64,000 nucleotides of DNA, taken from Sipunculus nudus. Taxonomy: Eukaryota > Annelida > Sipuncula > Golfingiida > Sipunculidae. The DNA is taken from positions 107,713,142 to 107,777,141 of the forward strand of contig CM049306.1 in assembly GCA_026874595.1 (NCBI GenBank), given 5' to 3'. Positions 55,455-64,000 of the stretch are shown here, one piece after another. Numbering within the stretch: position 1 is the first letter of the stretch; each line of letters starts with the position of its first letter. The notes under the pieces were generated by a model. It was not told the origin of the DNA and made no database searches. It was given only the letters and a program-made list of their open reading frames with translations. A program made the translations under genes and the position numbers.

Positions 55455-55699
55455 GTAAGTAAGATCATAAACCTGGTCTTCATTTCAATGCGAATCTCAC
55501 TTTATAACTTACATGTAAGTGTCAAATGTCATATAAATTAGGCTTTGTCGTGCCATATGCCATAGCTAGTAATACAAATACAAAAAAAGTAAATATATCT
55601 TATACCTAAGGATGTTTTAGTGTATACAGGAGTGGTCTTAGGTATGACAACAGGCCCAGAAAATTTTAGTGAAAGCGGTACAAATTATACCCATCTGCT

Positions 55700-55935
55700 C
55701 AATGGCGTCAATATTTTGTCCACATCATCGACCCACAGGCATCAATATTTTGTCCACATCGTAGACCCACATCTTGTCCACATCATCCACATACTGGCAT
55801 CAATGTTTTGTCCACGCCATCGATATACTGGCATCAAAATTTTGTCCACACCATCTACCCACAGGCATCAATATTTTTTCCACTCCATCTAATCACTGGC
55901 ATCAATGTTTTGTCCACACCTTCGACCAACATCGT
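55700..55935. repeat. ~33-nt tandem repeat in relic C intron 1 (about 6-7 units)
   Basis: GGCATCAATATTTTGTCCAC followed by ATCATCGACCCACA-like words repeats, with one irregular spacing. Confidence 0.88.
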
Positions 55936-56504
55936 ATATCAATATTATCTTAAATCAGAGGACCCTCCCGGTAATGCTGCTATACAGCTGTTTCTGCATT
56001 TGAATGTTATTTGTCCCTCCTGCTTACCTACCTTAACCATACTGTATACTGATCATGGAACGTTTCTTTAAGGTACTGCAGACTGGTAGTGCCACCTTTA
56101 TTTTTTTCATTTTGGTCACGAATTTTTTTTCTCTCTCTATTTTTGAGACCTTAAAATGATGCAGTCATCTGTTAACAGTGGACAAATCAACTCTGTTTGA
56201 CCTAATTATGTATGATATGATTGGTCCTTGTTATTTCGGCTCCATCACATGTGAACTGACTTGACTGTTTCCTGTTAAGTTTTGCTATGTTGGATTTGAT
56301 TGGCCATCACATGAGATTATTTCCACTCTTAATCATGTATGTTTTGTTGATAGATTTTACTCAAATTAGAGAACTCGTGCAGTGTCATTCCCCCACCTCT
56401 TTTAAATGCACGCAAGCATTAGACAATGTTAGGATATATTTTCATAAAACATAATAAATGATATGCTTGTGCTCCTTGTTGCAGTAGCTATGGACGCCAG
56501 TGTT

Positions 56505-56670
56505 GGGTCCAAATACTTTTAAAAATAATCGATTACAAATACAATTACTTATAAAAATAATCGATTACAATTACAAATACTTTTGTGTTTTCAAAAAAGT
56601 AATCGATAACAATTACAAATACTTTTTAAAGTAATCGGAATTACTTTTACAATTACTTTTTTGCTTTAAG
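56505..56670. repeat. AATCGATTACAATTACAAAT-type short repeats
   Basis: AATCGATTACAAATACAATT, AATCGATTACAATTACAAAT and TAATCGATAACAATTACAAA recur. It looks like the tandem edge of an unidentified transposon; the open frame after it (56,715-57,014) has no motif I recognise. Confidence 0.6.
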
Positions 56671-57261
56671 GGTATATACATTGTGATAGTGGCAACAAAC
56701 AACTTTGTATTACCTTGTTTACATATCAAAATCTAAAACAAAATGTATCACACAGTGGTGAATGCACTCTTTACAATTTGAACATGGGTCTTTCCAAAAT
56801 CATTAAACACTGTTACGTATTTGTTTGGTGTAGACAGTTCTCTGCTAATGCTGACTCCTGGATGTTTAGTCTGAACAAAAATGTGAACATACTCATCAGG
56901 GTTCGGATTAGTTCAAATCGTTCTATAAATATTACTGTTAGTTTCACTGTTATTATATTGCTATTGCTATTACTAATTTACTATCGCCACAGTTCCTCAT
57001 CAATTACTTCTTAGTGAAATTTATTACTATATTACTTAACTTAATAACAAAATAATTTGGAATGAGACATTATTTTTATTTACTTTATTATTACAAAAAT
57101 GTTACATTACAATACTTTCTGTCAAATAGTGGTGCAAGGGTATTTTCAAGTTATTAAAATTCAGCATTAATTATCAAACGATTGAATGGTCATCTAAATT
57201 AACAACTGTCCTATAAATATGACTGTTGATATGACTCTTATGTAAATATGACTCTTTATTC

Positions 57262-57430
57262 TCACTGGAGATGGACCCACTACCCCGCGTCCTACGACTT
57301 CTTTGGTGAAGAATCCCGTTTATACCATAACTTGACCCGGAACTACAACAAGCACGTCCGGAAGGTCGACAATGCAACTCACCTCATCAAAGTCAAACCT
57401 CACATGGCACTCCTACGGATCCTCACCTTT
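57262..57430 (+). pseudogene. Relic C exon 2 (acceptor lost)
   Basis: Encodes YPASYDFFGEESRLYHNLTR and NYNKHVRKVDNATHLIKVK; donor GTAGGC. Homology to gene B begins at TCTCACTGGAGATGG, without an acceptor at the homologous place. The left boundary is approximate. Confidence 0.8.
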
Positions 57431-57974
57431 GTAGGCACGGTCTACCTTTTAATTAAAGAGCGTGATTAAGACCACAATTTAATATCAGTAATCATAAACA
57501 TCATTTATATAAAGTGTATAACTAAATGCTTATGGTTTGTTACTTTTATGATTTAAATAGTTTTTTATCTAATCTCAACGATCAAGCAAAATTTATCCCT
57601 CAGGTCAGTTTGAGTGTTTAACTAGATACTATCCACATACGTTTTCAATGAGTTATACTGACGTTTTTATAAGGTAGGGCTTTTGGACAATGAGCAATAA
57701 GGGATGACATTCAATTGTTTAACATGTGCAGGATCCTCACCTGTTTGCCTCGTCCTGGTACGTCATGTACTTTTCCTCTCTTTTGGTCCAGGATCCGTTA
57801 ACATTTATGTTGATCTTGATATTGGTCTTGGCGCTGGTGAGGCGTGATCTTTAAGTACTTTCAATTTATGAAGTTGTAAAATTTCGCCAATTTTGTCTTT
57901 ACAGATAACATCCATTGGTCGACAGATGTTGGCACGGTTTATTATTTTATTTATTTTGTTATTTACACTGGCAG

Positions 57975-58018
57975 GATGAAGCACAGCAGAGACTCCACAC
58001 GCTCATTTGGCTGCATAG
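57975..58018 (+). pseudogene. Relic C exon 3 (44 nt, one base short)
   Basis: Encodes DEAQQRLHTLIWLH, then AG directly before GTAACC. Acceptor GGCAG is present. The missing base shifts the frame. Confidence 0.82.
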
Positions 58019-58779
58019 GTAACCTACTGGCCAGGGGAAATATACGTTCAATTATTTTTATATATTAATTTTTTAAATGATTCATCATCAATTACGTTCA
58101 GACCCAATGATAGAATAGTTCTTCATATCTATAGGTACCTGTTAATTTTCAGTCAATAAAAATTAGCTGTAGTTAAAAGAACAAGCTGTACTCCTGATGT
58201 ACGGGCGATGTCGACTTCGTCCAGTCATCAAAGACCTCTAAAGAAGGCTTTTAACCAGCTGTCTCAGGAACTGTATAATGCTAATTTACAAGCTTCAATT
58301 TATATTTTACAGGTTATTTCTCTTCCAATTTAACCCCTATAAGTTCATCCTGTCCATGTTACCACTGGCATTGGACCAACCTGTGACACTTCATCATCAG
58401 TTCGCTTCTATAATTTTATGTTCGATATGTATGAAGTGTCACAGAGACTGAACACTAATAAAAAAATCGGACATATTGTAATGTTCAAAATGTCCCAAAC
58501 CCCTAACAAGTGTATATGTACCTTTAACAAATGGTACAATGTCTATAAAAATGAAGAATTGAGTTAACGAAATCTATTTATGAGGCTATTGCGTTTCGTT
58601 TCACCCGTATTTGGCCGTCCCAATCAACTTAAAATCATAATTGAAATAAAATATAACGTTATTGGGAAAAATATGAATATATTTAGTTTTTATCTGTTGA
58701 TTTCTTCATAAACTTTGCTTATGAACGTTTGCATGTCTTGAAGATGAATGAGAACACTATTATTCACATAATTAACCAT

Positions 58780-58889
58780 GCGTGGACTGATGCTGCCCTG
58801 AAATGGATTCCCGAAGAATTCAGTGGTATAGACTCACTGCGCATGCCCAATGAAGTTATTTGGAAACCGGATATTGTCTTGTACAATAG
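58780..58889 (+). pseudogene. Relic C exon 4 (acceptor AG changed to AT)
   Basis: Encodes WTDAALKWIPEEFSGIDSLR and MPNEVIWKPDIVLYN; donor GTAACT. The two bases before the exon are AT, so normal splicing is lost. Confidence 0.85.
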
Positions 58890-59714
58890 GTAACTACTTG
58901 TCAGTCCTTTTCCAGGACTTTTCCTGTCATCTTAATGTTGTGGTTACATAATAGTGACACTCATGACGGTAGCAAATTTGTCATTTACGTTAGTGATACC
59001 AAACGTAATAATTACATAATCAAAGAAGATATGCTTCTGAGGAAATTTTCATTCAGAGCTCTTTGTCCATAATGCTACGGCCTACCGTAAAGACACGGCA
59101 GATTAAGGCACTCCAGTTTTACCCTTCACGGTTTGACCGTGAATCTGACAATCCCTGGTCATGTGGTAATGTTTGACTCACGATCAAAGCGGAGTAACTT
59201 TGGACAAATGTTCAATTCAACAACTATATATGTGAATGTAACCATAGTCACCCGCCTATCTTTTATCACTTTTTCTAGTAAACTGGTAAGCCAGCGCTTT
59301 ATTCCCCTCTTCCATTGTTTTAATCATTTCTATATAAAGATGAAAAGGCCTTTACAACTAAGCTTTTATAGTTATACAACTTCTGTTTAGTGTAAACCCC
59401 ATGGTAACCTTTCGTAATACGAATAAAGGAGGAAAATGTCAATTGATTTGTAACATTAAGAGGATATCAAAGTATAACTTAATTCATTCAACTGTATGAT
59501 ACACAGATCGGGAGGTTGTCTCCGAACTTGGCTCAGGATCATATGATTTACTGTATAATATTTCCTTAATTGAATTAACAAGGCTGTCATTGTCTTTACA
59601 GCTTTACTGTATCATAAATAGTTTCCCATTCAGACACAACCTATCTGTTCCTTTATTCTCATTTATGCCATTATGTAACAGATTCTTAGAGTTTATCCTT
59701 TTGATAATTACAAG

Positions 59715-59895
59715 TATGACAGACAAGTGGGAGTATCCGGATCATACTGCAGCTATAGTAAAAAATACGGGGAACGTCCTGTTCGTCCCACCAATGCAGC
59801 TCCACAGCTCATGTCACGTGGTCTTGTCCAAGTTCCCATTTGATGAACAGCAGTGTAGCTTTACAATGGGATCCTGGACTTACAGTAGTCTCCAG
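59715..59895 (+). pseudogene. Relic C exon 5 (Cys-loop, intact)
   Basis: Acceptor TTACAAG, donor GTAGTA, 181 nt as in A and B. Encodes DKWEYPDHTAAIVKNTGNVL, Cys-loop CHVVLSKFPFDEQQC and GSWTYSSLQ. It still has all canonical residues. Confidence 0.88.
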
Positions 59896-60372
59896 GTAGT
59901 ATATATTTAATCTGTATGAACATGAGGTACTGTGTATAGAGCATTGGAATATTTGAGCAAGGGGCATCTATGGGTCTCGTCTAATGAGCTCATCATAACC
60001 TATTTTATGTAAGAGTAACCTGAGAGAGACAGCGTAGTTTAACATGTATCTTGATTCATTGTACGCACCAGCTATAGGAAGAGCTATTTATGCTATGCAT
60101 TACCATCGTAAAATTTTATTAGACACACACTCGCATATATACGAGGGCACTTAACAGTGTGAAATGGCAGGACATCAAATACATGTTTGAACATGTACAC
60201 ATGTGATGTATGGAAGAACTTGAAATGCGTACACTTATTGCGTCATAAATGTTTGAAACGGGATACATTTATACTGATTATAAATTTACTGTTTGTTTTC
60301 AATATAATTTGTTGGTCTATTTTTGTTAGTACAGGTGGACTTTGAATTGTATTGACCATCTTATCAACACAG

Positions 60373-60644
60373 GTTGGCCTTGACTTTTACGACAAACCGC
60401 AACTAGATTTGTCCAACTTTGTACAAAGCAGTAATGGCCAGTCACGGAAAACACGGCCAAGAAAAACAAGAAGAAGTATGAATGCTGCCTTGAGACTTAT
60501 CTCGACATCACCTTCACGTTGAAACTGAAGCGCCACCTAGGGCCGTACACACACACGCTGGTGGCACCATCTGTCGTGCTGGCTTTCCTTTTTCCGGCTG
60601 TCTTTCCTTTGCTGACCGGATCAGAAGAGAGAAGACATTCCTTG
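60373..60644 (+). pseudogene. Relic C exon 6 (frameshifted loop C and M1)
   Basis: Starts VGLDFYDKPQLDLSNFVQSS, then a lost base. In the other frame YECCLETYLDITFTLKLKR and LVAPSVVLAFLFPAVFPL follow. GEK is destroyed by an insertion near 60,630. Confidence 0.88.
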
Positions 60645-60711
60645 GTCAGACACACTTTTTTTGACAATTAACACTAACGTGTGAAGTGATTTTGCATTTT
60701 TTTCATATAAA

Positions 60712-60864
60712 GAGGAATCTTACACCGGAACTGACGTTAAGTCCCCTTCAAGAGTAGCTGGCGGGTGGCACCGCCTGTCGAGGGTGGTCGATAGACTCTG
60801 CCTGGTCGTCTTTTTTTCTTGTTGCAGTCATTATGACTGCAATCATTATGCTATGCTGTCATAA
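60712..60864 (+). pseudogene. Relic C exon 9 (truncated)
   Basis: Encodes EESYTGTDVKSPSRVAGGW and HRLSRVVDRLCLVV, then a frameshift in a T run before the M4 remnant. Confidence 0.85.
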
Positions 60865-61510
60865 ACGATACACGACCGATTTAACTGTACATATTTCTCT
60901 TAGATTGTTGCAGCTTTGCTTTACACGAGAGAGTTTCATTGTTTTTCACTAGACGCTTTTGGATTGATGTGCTACCACAAGATCACGTATATATTTCAAC
61001 CCTCAAGTGACGGCGGTAGGAGAGATGCCTGACATAGAAAGTTACAAAATGAAGAGCGCATATGATGATGAATATGTGAATGTCACGGAGGATGAAGAGA
61101 TTTCTATATCTTTATATTGGATAAGCAGGAAAGTTGAACGCCTCTATGGGAGGTGAACGCCTCTGTGGAAGGCGTGGTGCCCTCATCATAAGCTCAGCCT
61201 GTTTCCTTCGGGGCATCTCCTGCACTTATAGCTTGGTTGTCCTTGAAGCCGGCGCCCTGTCTCACTTTATAAAAAAACGGCGGAGATGACTGATCTATAT
61301 CAAGACGCTGCCGTTCATAGCCGCATGTAAAATGCAGATCGACGTTAAGACCTAACACCATGAAGGAAGCCACAGATGATGGCGGCAGGCGGAGGCATGT
61401 CCTTCTGACTGGTCAGATCAGTAGTTGTTCGGTTAGACGAGGAGCCGGAAAAATTCTGCTCCCTTACAACCAACTTTTTAAGATGCAGATAATATGTAAG
61501 AGAAAGCAGC
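60865..61510. other. 3' flank of relic C, homologous to the gene B 3' flank
   Basis: ATTTAACTGTACATAT, ACGAGAGAGTTTC and GCAGGCGGAGGCATGTCCTT with CTGACTGGT keep the same order and similar spacing from the stop as after gene B (for example 52,775-52,815). The B-to-C duplication therefore extended at least 0.6 kb past the gene. Confidence 0.72.
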
Positions 61511-61934
61511 GCCAGGATTGGACACAGCGGAAGCTTATTTCATGCCATCATTGCCATGTATCACTCATTGCAAAATATTTAAGTTTTACATGCTTTTTAC
61601 AAAAATATTCACAGGTTTTGACCTCATCTCGTTACATCTGAAATTTTGATCGGATTTAAAAAAAAAATGAATTGTGCCTTTTCACAATTTATCAAACATA
61701 CAGTTTCATATTTGGGAATAATATCAATAGTAAAATAAACAAATTACATTATTATATCTGGATAGAAAATAACAAAAATGTGATGACATTTCATGGTCTG
61801 TGCAATAAAAGTCACTTAATGATTCTATAAGACTCTGGCAAGTTTAAATCACAGGTACACAAGTGGTAGTCTTACATAACCAATATCACTAAAGAATTAT
61901 AGTGGGAGACGTTTCAATAAAAGCTGTATTTAAA

Positions 61935-61938
<4 letters not shown>

Positions 61939-62014
<76 letters not shown>
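61939..62014. repeat. Two adjacent (AT)n microsatellites
   Basis: Two runs of TA separated by AAA. Confidence 0.95.
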
Positions 62015-62015
<1 letters not shown>

Positions 62016-64000
62016 CCCCCAAAAGCTACAGAACATTTTAAAATTCAAACAAAAATTTCAGGTTACAATATCACAATGCTCAGAGATGGTTCCAGATTAT
62101 ATAAAATTATTAAATTACAGTTCAATCTTCAACCGCCAGCTGGTTGCACTGCCCGTCTGTAGTGTCTGGTGGGCTTACAAAACGGACCAGGCAATGACAG
62201 TTAATCCTCATACAGCCGCAAGTGACACAAGACGTTAATACACTTTATTTTTATACACCTTTTGAAAATCATTTTCAACTTTTTATTTGATTTTACTGCA
62301 GCTTCTAGGAAGATCCTCTTGTCACTCGCAGTAAACTCAGTAATTGGCTGAATGTCTACTGAGAGTTTTGATATGCTACGGTTGGCACACAGATACACAC
62401 ATATATACACTGATAATACATAATGTATATCTATACATACAAAATAATCCATTCCGTTGTATTAATTAAAATAGATATATGTACTGTTCGGTTGTGCTGC
62501 TGTGATCCAACTGTCAGGCTTCATTGATTTTGTCACTTCGGTGAATGTTGATCATTGAAATATGAATAAGCCAAAATATATAATTTTAAATTTCAAGGTG
62601 TTCTCAAAGAGTAAGACATTACATGAACAACACACAGCCGATGGGTGTTTGGAGAATGCACCGAAATTAAAATAAGCAAAATCCACACAGATGTACCAGC
62701 AATAAACAAGCGACAACCATGTCCAATAAATCTCGTTGATACGATTTCGATACAGCTGAGTTTCGGCGATAAAAGCATGCGTAGGCGAGGGAATAGAGAA
62801 ATGTAGGTACTTGCTCTATTTGGAGAAAGGGTTTAGGTTTTTACAAGCGTGTGATGGTTTGGTACCACGCTCAACACCACAAACGTACATTTTCTATCCT
62901 CAGGTAGCAGCTATGGTTGAACAAAGACCTTTAAAGAGGTTATTTTGGCTTACAGTGTTCTACACAATACAATGAATAATCTGTACAAGAATCTATACTA
63001 TACACAGCTCTCCCGTGTGTCCTGGGTATGGGCTGGCAGAGATATGCAGCACTCACACAAGTCCTCGTGGTCGTTTTATTTTATTCCTGATGGCTGGCCA
63101 TATTGTCAGATCTGCTCATTCTCTCTGGTACTTCTTTAACACGCGTATCCTCATATCAGTTTATGTACACACAGATGAATTATATCTGTTAAACCACGTC
63201 AAAGTTGTCAGGAACTCTGGTGGGATTTGTTACAAATGTTCGTTCAGCGAGACAGTCCATGTTAATGTAGATAATAGTATATTACTCATAGCTAAGTGGA
63301 AAATAATCTCATCACGTTATTAATCCCAGTAGCGACACCTGTAGGGTATAAAGACAACCACGTTCAGATATTCACAAAAAAACAACTGCATCCAGTTGAT
63401 GATCCACGAGGATTAATAATTCATGTCCACTAAATGATAACTTGCTATCTAAAAGACCATAGCGACATGTTCAAAAGTTACAACGAAAATATTTGGGGTG
63501 TTTATTAAAGTTTATTATATTGAATCACAGTCAATTCAAAGCATAGAAAGTCGATGTGTTTATTATCAACTGTAGTCCTTTTGATATCATCTTAAAGAAA
63601 AGGACGCTCAATTTTCTATTTAGAAATTACAAAGCTGCCCCCCCCCCGTCTCGGCCGTCCGGATGCTGCCCAGTAGCAAAACTAACATATAGTAACGGTT
63701 TAGTATTAGCATAAGAAATATTCACATTTTAAATAACGTATGCTGGGCAGGGTTATTTTAATTAAATATTTCTCATCATGAATTTATTGGTCACTGTTAA
63801 CAAGAAAAAGAGGATTTTTTTTCTTTATTCAAAACATATTGTATATTAAAATATTAAAATATGAAACGTTAACTTGACAAAATCACAACTACACAAAACA
63901 CACACACATATTCATTTTGATACACATAGAATTCTTCTTATAATGATAAAATAGTTAATCCCTGTTAGGCCAAAAAAGATATGGTTCTCAGGCACTTTTA
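62015..64000. other. AT-rich terminal stretch, no supportable gene
   Basis: Open frames up to 102 codons exist on both strands (for example 63,015-63,323), but none has family motifs or convincing splice context. A C run is present at about 63,639-63,646. Confidence 0.45.

Larger units (their letters stand above)
55403..60864 (+). pseudogene. nAChR-like paralogue C, decayed copy of the gene B type
   Basis: Relics of seven of the nine exons lie in order and are closest to gene B: 55403-55454, ~57262-57430, 57975-58018, 58780-58889, 59715-59895, 60373-60644 and 60712-60864. Lesions seen: exon 2 has no acceptor AG at its expected start; exon 3 is 44 nt instead of 45; the exon 4 acceptor AG reads AT (58,778-58,779); exon 6 has a 1-nt loss near 60,430 and a 2-nt gain near 60,630; the exons for M2 and M3 are absent, with only 67 bp between the relics of exons 6 and 9; exon 9 lacks its 5' part and an internal RVIDDENT-like segment, and has an extra T in a T run near 60,820. 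Exons 1 and 5 are still intact. A truncated soluble binding-domain product cannot be excluded but would need several cryptic splices. Confidence 0.85.

Noticed and set aside
63015-63323. 102-codon open frame near the right edge
   Set aside because: No motif, no splice context, and overlapping shadow frames.

Overview
This window is animal nuclear DNA. Its genes are built from short exons separated by AT-rich introns with GT...AG ends, and it is dense in microsatellites, minisatellites and non-autonomous transposons. The clustered, short-loop nicotinic-type receptor genes and the abundant tandem-core repeats suggest a lophotrochozoan, most likely a bivalve mollusc. That taxonomic placement is inference.

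Layout. 1-3.2 kb holds a 69-bp tandem array and a diverged repeat block with a ~277-bp period. From 12,873 leftward to 3,209 (minus strand) lie the first eleven coding exons of a TTF2-like (transcription termination factor 2, SNF2 family) gene. All exon phases agree, giving 542 N-terminal residues from the start codon and GRF-type zinc finger through the ATP-binding motif; the rest of the ATPase lies beyond the left edge. Its introns contain a Helitron/pearl-like element and a 29-bp minisatellite that grew out of a 5' splice site.

14.5-30.7 kb (plus strand) carries nAChR-like gene A: nine exons, 413 aa, preceded by a decayed duplicate of its promoter and signal-peptide exon. Its introns hold a composite satellite (20.7-23.9 kb), a fold-back element with terminal inverted repeats (25.0-25.7 kb) and SINEs. 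37.9-52.2 kb carries nAChR-like gene B: nine exons of nearly identical lengths and the same phases, 419 aa. Intron 7 of gene B contains a ~1.7-kb array of about 21 extra partial copies of its own M3 exon, nearly all with a splice-acceptor AG. 55.4-60.9 kb carries a third paralogue, C, which is a pseudogene: splice sites are lost, frames are shifted, and the exons for M2 and M3 are deleted. 61-64 kb has a microsatellite but no supportable gene.

Function. Genes A and B are Cys-loop pentameric channel subunits with an unusually short M3-M4 loop. B keeps the canonical acetylcholine-site residues. A keeps the vicinal cysteines but has replaced the loop-B tryptophan and the loop-A tyrosine. Both have an atypical, glycine-rich M2 with Thr or Ile at the 9' gate and an aromatic residue at 2'. 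The three genes look like a local tandem family made by duplication that included 5' and 3' flanks.

The most striking structures are two minisatellites that each span an exon-intron junction. One is built from a 3' splice site plus M3 exon (gene B), the other from a 5' splice site (TTF2).
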